Positions 1 through 11,270 are shown, counted from the stretch's first letter. The stretch: DNA of 64,000 bases from Pycnopodia helianthoides (GCA_032158295.1 JASTWB010000029.1:1-64000); one strand, 5' to 3'. A program made the numbers and translations. The notes: generated by a model from the letters alone, not told the origin.

Positions 1-494
1 AATAAAATGTTACCCTGCCAATCATGTTAAAAATGTTACCCTGTAAAATATGTTAATGCACAGATCTCTATATTTGTAATTTCTCTGTGTAAGCTGGAGC
101 GGACTTCTGATAGGGATCTTTGATATTAGTTCATGAAATGGCTTGGGTAAAAGGATGCAGCAGTTGAGTGGATTGTATGAGAGCCCTCGGGCATGCTAGG
201 CCACACTAACCCCAACACTGTGTCCTCATCAAGGCTCAAAGGTTCAGTCCACTTTCCAGTAGGAGCTATCAGGGCTAATAACTACATTTTAAGTAGTGTG
301 AAGGAGATGTCCTGTTGAATAAACTTTGATTTTACAAAAACAATGGGGGGAATTGAAGATATATTAGTAAGAGGCCTCATTTACATCTGCTTAGGATCCT
401 ACTTTTTTATCTCTTGATCAACAGTTTCTCTCTTTCAGGCAACACTTATAAATAAGAGCTTGTGTCACAATGTTATTTTTTTATTTTGATACAG
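1..494. other. Upstream intronic or intergenic stretch, nothing recognised
   Basis: AT-rich sequence with no long reading frame and no recognised repeat. It lies directly 5' of the splice acceptor at 493-494, so part of it is probably intron of the SANT-domain gene, whose earlier exons lie outside the window or were not recognised. Confidence 0.4.
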
Positions 495-1153
495 AATCGA
501 GTAAGGAGAACTCAATCCCAGTTGAAACCCATGCAAGTGGTAGAGAGCATGGAGCTGCAGCCACCGGTAACATTATTTGAACACTTCAGTACACGATCAT
601 TCAAAAGCAAAATTCAAAAATAGGTGCTTTATTAAAAGTGCCCTGATGTTCCTCAGAGTTCCACAAATGGTCCCAGTATGATTTGTGTAGGATCCTTTGT
701 GGTCATCAACAAGTTATGTAATGATCCCCATGGAGAGATTTGGCTGAGGATGTATCACATAAAGATGCTGCACAATAAAGTAAAGTGCATCATAATTTAA
801 CCAAGGCAATTTCCACAGCTCATTAAAGCTAGGGTTTAGTTCAAAAATGCCTTTGTCCCAACTGACATTTATTTCATTGTCTATGTATATTACCAGTGTC
901 AGTAAAAAATAATGAAAATAATTAGACGATATGTTTTTTTAAATTTATTTCAGCACCAAAGGGGAAAAAACGGCCATGGACTGAGGATGAAATTGAGGCA
1001 GTACATTCACTTAAATCAATTCTGCAATTCCGTCTGCCTGGCAAGTCTGACATAGAAAAGGTACAGAGAGAGCATTCGGTACTGCAAGAGAGAAACTGGC
1101 GCAACATAAAGGACTACCTGCGTAACAACAGGTCTAAAATAGTGAAAATGTAA
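495..1153 (+). CDS. 3' end of a gene with a C-terminal SANT/Myb-like domain (two exons)
   Basis: Two exons can be joined in frame. Exon 495-566 follows a TTTTGATACAG acceptor and ends at a GTAAC donor after one base of a codon. Exon 954-1153 follows a TTTATTTCAG acceptor, completes that codon and runs 65 further codons to TAA at 1151-1153. The last exon opens with PKGKKRPWTEDEIEAV, continues through LPGKSDIE and ends with ERNWRNIKDYLRNN. This is the tryptophan spacing and helical pattern of a SANT/Myb-like module. From memory, similar RPW...PGK...W..IK.Y endings occur in multicopy zinc-finger-like proteins of fish and invertebrates, so a transposon origin is possible. The gene starts upstream of the exons seen here. 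The exon joining rests on splice motifs and matching phase; the domain name is inference. Confidence 0.6.
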
Positions 1154-1552
1154 CAGAGCTGCTCATACTTGCCGCGGTTCATACTTCATGCGAATTGTGG
1201 AAGTGAAGCAAATTTTCCTGCGTCACAATTGGAAAACAGTGGGTACTTGATTGTTTGCATCCCGTAATTCGCTTCGCATTCACTGTCGCGTAATGTATGA
1301 ACCAGGCTTCATGGTTCAGTTTTAAAAAGAATGAGACTTGCACCTTATGTTTTTTATTTCCAAAACAAAATGCTAGGTAGTAAGAGTGATTGGTGCTTTC
1401 AAAGCCTTTTAAGTAGGAGGAAGACTTTCACTAACAAGAAAATAAACATAGTGATTTTGTATTGGTTTATGGGTTGCTTTAATATGTTGGTGGTTGTGAA
1501 AGTTCTGGTGTTTACAAAATAATTCTGAAAAAAATTAATAAATACAACTATT
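1154..1552 (+). other. Probable 3' UTR and flank of the SANT-domain gene
   Basis: AT-rich stretch without a convincing reading frame. An AATAAA hexamer at 1441-1446, about 290 bases after the stop codon, could be the polyadenylation signal of the upstream gene. Confidence 0.3.
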
Positions 1553-2236
1553 GGCAGAGTTCGCTGATGGACCAAAATCTAAATCACTAGAAAAGGGTCT
1601 ATACTCAACGACAAGATTGCATGTGAATCACCAAAATCACGTGCAGTGTCACTTCTGGCATTGGGTTCATTTCATTTTCTCAACTATATTTGCTATTATG
1701 CTGACAAGGCATTTTACTTTTTCAAATGATCAACCACTGACCCTAATGATTCCCTGATTTTATTGAAAACTACTAATTAGTGATCTTGTTTGGCTCGTTT
1801 TGAAGCCTCTCTTTATACTTTTTATTACATTAATCATGTAAAACAAGGTGGGGTTTTTGTAATTGTTGACCGAAAAATGTGCAACTGTAAGAAACAATTT
1901 AAATGTTCAAGTTCGTACACAACTCAAAACATGTTTAGCTTTGGTAAAAACCACAACCAACAAAATCAGAGTTTGCTGATGGATCAGAATATCAATCACT
2001 AAAAAAGAGTCTATACTGAACTACAAGATTGCATGTGGATCACCAAAATCACATGCAGTGTCACTTCTGGTATTGGGTAAAATTTAATTAACTTCAATTT
2101 CTCAAAAACTATATTTGCTATTATGCTGACAAGGCATTTTACTTTTTCAAATGATCAACCACTGACCCTAATGATTCCCTGATTTTATTGAAAACTACTA
2201 ATTAGTGATCTTATTTGGCTCGTTTTGAAGCCTCTC
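1553..2236. repeat. Direct duplication, about 250-280 bp per copy
   Basis: The segments at about 1553-1795 and 1968-2236 are direct copies about 415 bp apart. Both run from GAGTT(C/T)GCTGATGGA to the TTGGCTCGTTTTGAAGCC region. The 3' half, from ACTATATTTGCTATTATGCT onward, is nearly identical in the two copies, while the 5' half has diverged more. That unevenness suggests a later conversion or homogenisation event. Short reading frames across it are incidental. Confidence 0.75.
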
Positions 2237-2939
2237 TTGATTTAACGTTTTGAGTGCAATGAGGTTTTTATACTAAGGGGCCTAAAGTCAACTACAGCTT
2301 TTTTCCTGCACTTATTTTCTAATGTGCCGTTCTCATTACAGAAGTAGAAGAATCGTAGGTTTCATTAAAATGATGTAAAATGACATTTAACACCGTTCCA
2401 ATGTGAGGTTATAGACTTTCATATGCCCTGGCTATTGGAAATGAGTGCAGCAAAACACTGATTTTGACCTTGGAGCCCAGCTTTAAGGCTGTTTACAAAG
2501 AAATGTTCATTAAAAACAGGAATCTTTAAACACTGTAGCCATCAATGATACAGGAACTCCTTACAGTGTTCTCGTGACATCATGACAGGATAGGGAGGTC
2601 CTATTTGTATGAGTGCCTTTATTAAACTCCATTTTATGGTTCATGATTCCAATAAGAGTTTCTATTGACTTATTTATTTCGATGTTTTGTCTGAGCCTTC
2701 GTACATAAACAGGATATAAGGACAACAAGGATGACACGGACGATAATTTAAGGTCCCTTTAATGCAAATTGGTGAATCACCTCATTAAGGTTTCATTAAA
2801 ATTTCATTACCCTAAAAGAAAATCTGTTTTCAAATTAAAAGATCGTGAAATTAAAACATTCAAGTTGACCTCCCAGCTGTGTTTATCACAATAATTCATT
2901 AAGGTCAAGATATAAATAGGTTTATCTTTGTTAAAACCT
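2237..2939. other. AT-rich stretch, nothing recognised
   Basis: No open frame with protein-like composition, no obvious repeat structure and no RNA gene. It leads into the minisatellite. Confidence 0.4.
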
Positions 2940-3650
2940 AGCTGTGTTCAGTGTGCCCTCTATTTGATAGGTGAGAGTAACATTGGGGGTGTCCTCGTTA
3001 AAGCCTAGTTTAGCTGTATTCAGTGTGTCCTCTTTTTGATAGGTAAGAGTAACATTGGGGGTGTCCTCGTTAAAGCCTAGTTTAGCTGTATTCAGTGTGT
3101 CCTCTATTTGATAGGTAAGAGTAACATTGGGGGTGTCCTCGTTAAAGCCTAGTTTAGCTGTATTCAGTGTGTCCTCTATTTGATAGGTGAGAGTAACATT
3201 GGGGGTGTCCTCGTTAAAGCCTAGTTTAGCTGTATTCAGTGTGTCCTCTTTTTGATAGGTGAGAGTAACATTGGGGGTGTCCTCGTTAAAGCCTAGTTTA
3301 GCTGTATTCAGTGTGTCCTCTATTTGATAGGTAAGAGTAACATTGGGGGTGTCCTCGTTAAAGCCTAGTTTAGCTGTATTCAGTGTGTCCTCTATTTGAT
3401 AGGTAAGAGTAACATTGGGGGTGTCCTCGTTAAAGCCTAGTTTAGCTGTATTCAGTGTGTCCTCTATTTGATAGGTAAGAGTAACATTGGGGGTGTCCTC
3501 GTTAAAGCCTAGTTTAGCTGTATTCAGTGTGTCCTCTATTTGATAGGTAAGAGTAACATTGGGGGTGTCCTCGTTAAAGCCTAGTTTAGCTGTATTCAGT
3601 GTGTCCTCTATTTGATAGGTGAGAGTAACGCGGCGGTCTCCTCGTTATAT
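2940..3650. repeat. 72-bp minisatellite, about 9.5 units
   Basis: The string CATTGGGGGTGTCCTCG recurs at 2981, 3053, 3125, 3197, 3269, 3341, 3413, 3485 and 3557, an exact 72-bp period. Units differ at only a few positions, mainly GGTGAGAG versus GGTAAGAG and TCTTTTTG versus TCTATTTG. The last unit degrades near 3629. Sequence to about 3960 still contains scattered GTCCTC motifs that may be older, decayed units. Every unit carries ATAGGTAAGAG or ATAGGTGAGAG, a good match to a 5' splice donor on the + strand. Confidence 0.95.
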
Positions 3651-3962
3651 AGCAGTAATTTTAGCTGCCCTGGACCTGTCCTCCAATAGATAGGGTCACT
3701 TAAAATAAATATTGTGTCTCACAGTTGATAAGCTAATAGTAATAACTTTATCATTGTATGATGTGTATACTATGTGTCCTCGGTCTAAATGTGAATTGTC
3801 AGTTTCAGAAAGTTAACAGTGATAAACTTGTCCTGTTGATATGTTTGCTTTTTTTGCTACAAAATTACAAAATCACCCGATTTCATTGTGATCTGACCAA
3901 TGCATCATATGTCCTCCATTGGCATTAGTTGTACAGACGTCCTCGATTTACACCATATACAA

Positions 3963-3965
<3 letters not shown>

Positions 3966-4018
<53 letters not shown>
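3966..4018. repeat. (TG)n microsatellite
   Basis: Uninterrupted TG dinucleotide run of about 26 units. The apparent valine-cysteine or threonine-histidine reading frames across it are artefacts of the repeat. Confidence 0.98.
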
Positions 4019-4020
<2 letters not shown>

Positions 4021-4174
4021 ACACAGAAGGGCATATGTGGGGTCCTGACAACAATGGAACAATGGACCCCACAAGGTCATTTCAATAGGAACAATTGGGC
4101 CCCACAAGGGAATTCTTCAGAAAAGGGAATAATAGAACAACAATAGCAGTACCCCACAAACCGGATCCGTAAGG

Positions 4175-4230
<56 letters not shown>

Positions 4231-4239
4231 ATATATGTA

Positions 4240-4299
<60 letters not shown>
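4175..4299. repeat. Compound (TG)n-(TA)n microsatellite
   Basis: About 24 TG units are followed by mixed TATATG and then a long TA run to about 4298, ending in T and G runs. It lies about 160 bp from the first TG run, separated by a short unique stretch rich in GGACCCCACAAGG-type motifs. Confidence 0.98.
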
Positions 4300-4301
<2 letters not shown>

Positions 4302-4314
4302 TTGGGGGGGGGGG

Positions 4315-4980
4315 TGTCAGAGGGATAGGGCCAAGGATTTCAGGTAGTCCAGCATATCAGCACTATTTATTTTATGGTGCTAACAAAACACTTCAAATTT
4401 ATGAAGTCTTGTGTGTACCTACCTGCAATTCAAGTCATGTCGAAGCTTCAGTATACAGCAAATTTCATTGTATGTGAATCCGGCATAAAAATAATGCTGA
4501 ATAAGTTCATCTCGTGGAAACTATTAAGGAATCTAATATTATGAGTATTTACTGCATCAGTTCAACGTTACTTTGGTATGTCCGGGGGTCTGATTTGTGA
4601 TATCGTGTACATGTAACAGACACAAATATAACAATACAACTTACTACAAGGCCTGTTGTCATGGTTGTGCACAATAATCATGAGTTATGCATAGAATTAG
4701 AAATACAATCTACCGCTGAGTTTTATTTATTTATTTACACTAGTACTAATTTAACATGACAAGGTTATTATTTTCCATATAAGTTACTTTACCGATGCCA
4801 TTCTTTACAAAAATTGAAAGGATATTGCTCCTGGCAAGTGGAGTCCGGTGCCGCAGCTGGAGAACGGAATACATATCAGTTTCATCCATGTTTTCGATCG
4901 AGCAAGCATGTGAAAGGTCAAAGGGTGAAAGTCAAAGTAAGCTCAATGGCGATCTGCGCAAACATGACAAAATCAAAAGA
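4315..4980. other. Stretch without a recognised gene
   Basis: No coding exon, RNA or repeat family recognised. The small overlapping frames near 4795-5050 run into the GACGGGC repeat and look fortuitous. Confidence 0.35.
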
Positions 4981-5023
4981 CGGGCGACGGGCGACGGGCG
5001 ACGGGCGACGGGCGACGGGCGAT
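4979..5023. repeat. (GACGGGC)n heptanucleotide repeat
   Basis: About six tandem copies of the GC-rich heptamer stand in an otherwise AT-rich region. Confidence 0.95.
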
Positions 5024-5138
5024 ATGGAATTCCATAGAAAAGTCCTCGGTTGATCCTTGATGGTGTACATTTGAACCAACGAGGCATGACCCACTTTTAG
5101 AGAACACTTTGGCAGCTGGTGAAGTTCTTCTAACTGCC

Positions 5139-5528
5139 GTGCACCCCCGAACAAAGATATTGACAAAATAATGAGACCGCCAATATAGGGCTAGATAGCT
5201 CAGTTGGTAGAGCGCAGGTACGTTAATCCGGAGGTCGTTGGTTCAAATCCCGCTCTAGTCAATTTTTCTTTGTTCAACCCCATACTATTTTAAATTTACC
5301 CAGTCAGTTTCCCTTGTGGTTTATTACTTGACATTTAAATTTAAAAAAGTCGCATCCCCTCAAGGTTATCCCGTGGCTGCTGCTTCCCAGGTTGTATCGT
5401 AAACTTTGGTGTGATCCCTGGCTACACGGCAGTTAACGGTTGTACGGCTTCTGACTGGCACCCCCGAACAAAGATATTGACAAAATAGGGAGACCGCCAA
5501 TATAGGGCTCGATAGCTCAGTTGGTAGG
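5139..5528 (+). mobile_element. tRNA-headed SINE, one full-length head plus a second partial copy
   Basis: The unit starting at 5191 reads GGGCTAGATAGCTCAGTTGG (A box TAGCTCAGTTGG), with a B box GGTTCAAATCC at about 5241, as in a tRNA gene. It is followed by a non-tRNA body CTTTGTTCAACCC. The 50 bases before the head (CACCCCCGAACAAAGATATT onward) recur at 5459-5509, where they are followed by a second head that breaks off at GGTAG near 5528, giving a partial tandem arrangement. The anticodon arm does not pair well and position 33 is not T, so a functional tRNA is unlikely. A related copy lies at 11129-11270. Confidence 0.8.
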
Positions 5529-5585
5529 TGACGTCATCAGGTGTCAAATTACAGTAATTCAAAGCTTTAATTAGTTAATCTTTGC

Positions 5586-6125
5586 AGCACCATATCTCAA
5601 GAAGTACACAGCCGATTTTCAAAATTTTTTCATTTATAGACCTCTTGGGCATTGGAGATTAACCATGTGTTACCGTGACCCCATGTTGACCTTTAGTTCC
5701 GAGTGAACCGGAAGTGGGACCATATCTCAAGAAGTACACAGCCAATGTTCAATTCCTTTTCAGTTATAGACCCTTTGAGCATTGAAGATTGAACTTGGGT
5801 TACCGTGACACCCTGTTGACCTTTACTTCCGGGTCAACTGGAAGTTGGACCATATCTCAAGAACAACACCCGATTTTCAATTTCTTTTCAGTTAGAGACC
5901 CTTTGAGCATTAAAGATTGAACTTGGGTTACCGTGACCCCATGTTGACCCTTTACTTTCGGGTCAACCGGAAGTGGGACCATATCTCAAAAACTACACAA
6001 CTGATTTTAAATTTCTTTTAAGTTATAGATCTTTTGAGCAATGAACTTCGGTTACCATGACCCCCTTGTTGACCTTTCCTCCCGGTCCAAACAGGAAGTT
6101 CAATTATCAAAAATCGTATCTCCTG
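5586..6125. repeat. Degenerate tandem array, period about 130 bp
   Basis: The phrase ACCATATCTCAAGAA(G)TACAC recurs near 5588, 5718, 5849 and 5978, with a more diverged unit near 6114. Each is followed by shared blocks such as TTATAGACC...GAGCATT and GGTTACCGTGACCCC, then (C/G)CGGAAGT. Four to five units, moderately diverged from each other. No coding potential. Confidence 0.9.
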
Positions 6126-6936
6126 AATCACATGTCACAAAGTCATAATGTTTGTGATGTTTGCTAGCTTAATACAGAGCGTTTAATCAAATCAAAACAA
6201 AACGGAAAAGTTATGTGTTTGTTCACAAACACTTAAGGTGTAGTTTAATTATTGGAGTTCTTCAAATCAAGGTAAACTTTGATGAAGGCATCTTTACCCA
6301 AAGTTTAACAACAATGTCCAAGAAGTTCTTTGAAGCGTCACCACTGATTTAATTTTTTGTTAAACCACACCAGTATGTATGTACTCTTGCCTTATCTGAA
6401 ATACTGTCCATGATGGCTGTTTGAATGTCAACATTAAGATGTAACATAGACACCTTGTCCTACGTCAATCATTTTATTTTTTCCATTTTTTCAACACTCA
6501 AAACATAATTTTACAAATTCTTTTTGTGCACTAATTACAAGGTACAAAACGTACCAGGCAAAACATTTATTGTGATAGTCTGATTAAATACAGAAGTATT
6601 GGGCAGGACTAAAATCATGCAGGTGTAACAAGGACACCATCAGTTGTGATGTTTTGGTGTCTTTGTTATGTCTGCTATTTCTGCTGTACTTGATAGTACT
6701 CAAAGTAAGTTTGCAAAATTTCATGTACATGTATATACTATAGTATAGAAAAACTTTTAAGATATTATGAATTTAGATGTAACAATGACATGGTGTCAAT
6801 GTTACGTCTTTGAACAAAAAATCTTATTTTAAAAAAATACATTGAAACAACTTCAAACTTAAACAAAATAAACACTTAAAAGGAAAATGTTGCATGCAAA
6901 AATCAATCAAGTCAAACGAAGAACACTTAACCCTTT
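6126..6936. other. AT-rich stretch, nothing recognised
   Basis: No open frame with protein-like character and no structured repeat found on either strand. Confidence 0.35.
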
Positions 6937-7010
6937 CAGCCCCAAGGGCGACTAAGTCGACTGTGCACTATACCCTGCTTCAGCCCCAAGGGCGACTATA
7001 GTCGCCCAAG
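6937..7010. repeat. Short duplicated motif with an 18-bp perfect palindrome
   Basis: CAGCCCCAAGGGCGACTA occurs twice, about 40 bp apart. The second copy continues into GGGCGACTATAGTCGCCC at 6990-7007, a perfect 18-bp inverted repeat. It could be the terminus of an inverted-repeat element or a cruciform-prone site. The partner terminus was not found. Confidence 0.7.
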
Positions 7011-9204
7011 ATAACACACAACAAAGCACTCAAGCCTGGGCACAAAGGCCATTTGTTAAAAAAACTTTAGTTTTGTCCATGTTCACCCTCCATACCCAAG
7101 CTTACCATCATTGGAAAGAGAAAGATCGGATCTTTCCAATGACGGTTAAATAAAATAGGGTTGTTATTTTGCAATCGCTTCAAATTAGAGTAGAAAGATC
7201 CGAAATGCCAAACACCTATGGAGCGCCATAAGGTTGTGTGCAAAAAAGTGTTTGGGTTTTCAAAACACACTGAGGAAGCAAGGACCAAGAACTTAGACAT
7301 ATTTAAACAGAAAACCAGATAACTGCCACAAGAGGAAACTAAAACTGAAGAAACCTGAACTAAAAGTTGAAGACGATACTAGTTTGACTCACTGTGCAAA
7401 ACCAAAACAAAAGGTGTTCGCCCTTGGCCCGAACACCTAAAAGAAATATTGAAGTTTGTAAAAGAAAAAACATAGGCCTATAAATATACAGGCCTAAAAT
7501 ACTATTTTGAAAACAGCATGACCAATGTGTCTGTGTTCGTTTTTTTATGCAGACCACACCAATTACCTGTGAAAGGAAATCCGATTTTCTTGTCCGTACA
7601 TAGCTCCTGAAGAAGAGCAACCTAACGCAACAAAAACTTTTACCATATTTGCAGCATAAAAATTGTGTTTGACTAAGGTGTTATCCCTGGTATTACATAG
7701 CAAAACCTGTAAATACGGCGAAAAATGGAGCAATGCTTGTCCACGAACCCGAAAATCATTTATTTGCATTGCGTGCAGACTCGTGCGCCGCCTCGCCTCG
7801 CCTCGCATGATAGTGCCCTCTTATGTTGGAGAGGGAGATGCAGGCAACGTTTAGAAGTCGCCATTGTTTTCTCCAAATTCTGACAGAAAGTTTACAAATT
7901 GTTTTAAATTGAATTACTAATCATATATTAATCAGCACCATATATTCCAGAAACATTTATTTAGTACTTGTTAAAACACAGTACAGCATAACTGTTGGCT
8001 CTCAGGTAAGCAGATTTTTCATTGTACTGAAGTTTCTTTTGTGGAGTTAAAAACCATGTGATTGTATTATGTACAATACAAGTAGTTGGCATACGTTTGT
8101 GTGTGTACGGTTTTGATAGTGTGCATTGAATTGATTGTCATTGTATAAGCAATGATGTGAGGATTGCTCATTACTAATAAAGCATTTCCATGAACCCTAT
8201 TGATTGCCCATTAATTGTAAGAAACTTGGGGAATAGTTCATTCATTTCTAAGTAATTCTTTAAGCTATTAGTGTACATAATGAAAACTAGCGTGCATCTG
8301 CTCCCCGGATGTTCGCACAGAGCTTACAACACAGTAAAACATGTTGAAATAGAGGCATTTTTGTTATATTAAACTCTGTATTTTCTGAACGGAACATCGT
8401 ACAAACTTGGGGTGAATGGAATATGAAAGAGGACATTTCAGCCTTTTCAGTTGGGTATGTTTTGTTAACTTTTAGGACAAAACCAGTGATCATTTTTTCG
8501 TCAAAGTTTTCCACTCCGCCACGACTGTCTATTGTGAAGCACAGATAAACAGCCCGTACGAACACTGATTTCCGACCCCCATTCACTTATCTTCTCGTGG
8601 CAAAAGAACCAAGGGTCATCAAACTTTGGGGTGAACGGTTTTGTAGAGATGAAGAGTTACTCTTTCATTCATGTAATACTGACTATGATTGGCCCAAAAT
8701 CCAGGGATCATTTTTTCCTCAAAGTTTCCTTCCAATCAGCACTTTTCTTACAAAATAGACCCGTGCGACGGTCCATTGATCACGTGATATCAGCGTGTGA
8801 CGTGACACTTGACCTGCATTACCATGCTTCCTGCACTGAATTCTGATTTATTTCTTCGAAGTTTCGCCTCCTCTTCGAGTTTTTACCAGCAATTTATGAT
8901 TATTTTCTTTACTCGTATAATGGATAGTCATTTTCATCAAATTGAGGCCTTGAAAACTTAAGAAAAATATGTCAATCATCATCGTTTTCTGATGTAAGGG
9001 CTCTGAAATCTGAGACGTTTTCTGCATGGGACCATTCCACTTATTTAATAGGTAATAATGTGCACATAACAATTGTGATAAAAAGAAAAAAGTAGCAGTA
9101 TACCTCTTGATTTTTGTGTTGTTAAAAAACATCACTTATCTTTGATCTCCCCTAAAACATGCAATGGAGCGGTCCAAGTCTCCCAGCTCAGCGGGCTTGC
9201 CCTT
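7011..9204. other. Stretch without a recognised gene; weak duplication at 8400-8735
   Basis: Several short frames exist but none resembles a known protein. A CTCGC run sits at about 7789-7805. The segments near 8405-8515 and 8625-8735 are weakly similar direct copies, both running from AAACTT(T)GGGGTGAA to GGGATCATTTTTTC(G/C)TCAAAGTTT-like sequence. This suggests an old tandem duplication of about 215 bp. Confidence 0.35.
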
Positions 9205-9584
9205 AGACCATGGGATGATAGGTCAAATTGTTCAAAACCGTAGTCCCCACTTTGGGACCACGTAATGTTATTATGAAGGTATGGAATAAAATACGGAAAA
9301 TTCATTACTTGTTGCTTGGCGAAAGTCCTGCACAAAATCCCGAAAAGAAACAATTACGGTGACATTTAGATGATCTAAAAATCCTCGGAAGCCTGCGATG
9401 TGGGTGACGTCATTAGAAACAGTATTTTGTTTTCGTTCTCACACTATGCCATTACACATACAGTGTATTTCTTCAAACCCCTGAATACAAGTTTGCCAAT
9501 TTACAGGCTCGTTCAAGATGTTAAAACACGCACACCAACGAAAAACAAATGGCGTCGTACTTGATGTATTGATCAATAAAAATC

Positions 9585-9882
9585 ATGGATTTTTGTTGCA
9601 TGCATGTGTATCGTGAAGAAAGGGGAAAGTTGACATCGTTTACATTAACAGGTTGGAGAAAATTCCTGTACTGTTGTGAAAAATGGGCCCAGATTTCAAG
9701 CTCGTTGGAGGCAAACATCGTACAGCGCTTTGTCAATTTAGTCAGAAAAAAGCCGTGCGCCGTTTCAAGGGACATCATCCTACCCCAGTTTGGCTACCAT
9801 CGACGATGTTATCAAAGATTTTGTAACGTGAGCAAAATAAACCAAGCCCTCGACAAGCAGACTAAAGACGAAGAGGCTGAAG
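9585..9882 (+). CDS. Locus A exon 1
   Basis: Ninety-nine codons plus one base, from ATG at 9585 to the donor AAG|GTGAGT at 9883. The encoded sequence has paired cysteines (CC near residues 4-5 and YCCEKW near 29-34) and the motif FGYHRRCYQRF, with spacing suggestive of a zinc-binding head. Similar YH..C motifs recur in exon 2. The ATG at 9585 is the first in the open frame; the 5' UTR and promoter were not identified. A decayed copy of this exon lies at about 10505-10650. Confidence 0.6.
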
Positions 9883-10231
9883 GTGAGTTTTTAAATATTA
9901 TTTTATGCCAGATAGTTTAAAACCCTACAAGTACATGAACGTACGTAATTTGAATTGAATAAAAAGTGTTGGTACCTTACCAACTCCGTCTGTTAGTGTC
10001 ACTATATTTGTCAGTGTCATGTCTGTGTGTGGGGGTTTAAAATAAAATAAAATCTAATTCAACCGTGAATTAGACCATGGGATGATAGCTCAAATTGCCC
10101 AAAACTGAATACTTCAAAAAGAGTACATGTGAATCACATTGTGATGTATCGCCGATGTTACAGGCTCGATTTCAAGATGTTGAAATTAAAAGGAGGGGCT
10201 GCGAATTCCAGCTGTACAGTGCTTTGCCAAT

Positions 10232-10508
10232 GTCACCGTGGTCAAGTGGTTAGAGTGCAGGACTTGCAATCGTATGGTTGTGGGTTAAAATCCGTCACTA
10301 ACCGCTGATTTCACAATGACTAGAATATAAGTATTGTCGTCTAGTTACTGAATCACAATTTATTGATTTGTGCAATTCATAATTATAGACGTTAAACCAG
10401 TGTTTGTATAAGAGAGATTGGCTGTTGCCAGCTTGGTGTTTATATCCCCTTGTGGGGAGCTTTGCCGAGTTCCCTTCTTCGGAAGATCATCTAAACAACA
10501 ACAAACCA
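10232..10508 (+). mobile_element. tRNA-derived SINE inserted in the duplicated exon copy
   Basis: The element opens GTCACCGTGGTCAAGTGG (tRNA-like 5' end and A box), has GGGTTAAAATCC as a B box, and an anticodon-loop region TTGCAAT suggesting a tRNA-Cys-like ancestor. The body ends in a CTAAACAACAACAAAC tail. The undisturbed exon copy at 9721-9745 shows the empty site: GTCAATTTAGTCAG there corresponds to GCCAAT, the SINE, then CCATTTAGTCAG here. The near-identical CCAAT and CCATT at the two edges are compatible with a short target-site duplication. Length is about 275 bp. Confidence 0.8.
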
Positions 10509-11128
10509 TTTAGTCAGAAAAAAGCTGTGCGATGTTTCAACAGACATCATCCAGTTTGGCTACCATCGACGATGTTACCAAAGTTTGTGTAGCGTGCCCT
10601 ATTAGAATAAAACAAGCCCTCAACAAGCAGACTAGAGAAGCTGAAGGTGAGTTTTCAAATATTATTTGATGGCAGAAAGTTTAGAACTCTACTTTAGTAC
10701 TTGTGTTACTTGTCTGTGTAGGGATGAACAAATAAATAAAATTGAAATATAATTCAGTTCATACATGTAAAAATAAATGTCTAGGATCCATTTTTCAATG
10801 TAGTTTGTGAAGGTACATTGTAGTTAATTGTAGTTGTACTATGATTGTTGTACATGTACAAACACCAGCAATGTTTTTCAGACTATCACTATTTTTTTTA
10901 AATCAGGCATTCTGTGTTGTTGGTGTAGCAAAGTCAGATTGAGTTGAAATAACCAAGCCATGTGGTATTCAATACAAGGCAGAGGATAATTTGCTGTCGA
11001 CTTTAAATTCATCCAAAATGCTATTTTTACTGTACACTGCAATTTGGTTTTTAATTCCTCTTAAGAAAACAGTCCTTGAGAATCCCCCCTACCATTTGAT
11101 TTGGGGTTGAATACAAAAAAATATTTAG

Positions 11129-11270
11129 GGCTAGATAGCTCAGTTGGTAGAGCGCCGGCACATTAATCCGGAGGTCGTTGGTTCAAATCCAACTCTAGTC
11201 AATTTGTCTTTGTTCAACCCAAAATTATTTAAAATTTTCCTAGTCAGTTTCCCTTATGATGTATTACTTG
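11129..11270 (+). mobile_element. tRNA-headed SINE, second copy of the 5.2-kb family, in intron 1 of locus A
   Basis: GGGCTAGATAGCTCAGTTGG with B box GGTTCAAATCC, then CTTTGTTCAACCC and TAGTCAGTTTCCCTTATG, collinear with the copy at 5191-5330. It lies in the first intron of locus A, in the same orientation. The anticodon arm is mispaired, so it is read as a SINE and not as a tRNA gene. Confidence 0.8.

Larger units (their letters stand above)
9205..10690. repeat. Segmental duplication covering the first exon of locus A
   Basis: The stretch at about 9205-9920 is duplicated at about 10075-10690. Shared blocks are TTAGACCATGGGATGATAG (9204 and 10072), TTACAGGCTCG (9501 and 10158), TACAG(C/T)GCTTTG(T/C)CAAT (9721 and 10215), and then the exon itself from TTAGTCAGAAAAAAGC to the splice donor GAAGGTGAGTTTT. 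The downstream copy carries a frameshift and small deletions and was split by a SINE. The upstream copy remains open. Confidence 0.85.

Noticed and set aside
3900..4477. Proteins from frames across the TG and TA runs
   Set aside because: The residues are simple dinucleotide translations (Val-Cys, Thr-His, Ile-Tyr) with no unique sequence long enough to be a protein.
5191..5264. A tRNA gene
   Set aside because: A and B boxes are good, but the anticodon arm is mispaired, the loop lacks the usual T33, and the same head with the same non-tRNA body occurs at 11129 and partly at 5510. This fits a SINE.
10232..10305. A tRNA-Cys gene
   Set aside because: The acceptor and T arms do not fold cleanly, and the sequence continues into a repeat body with a CAACAACAA tail inserted in a duplicated exon. 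Read as a SINE head.
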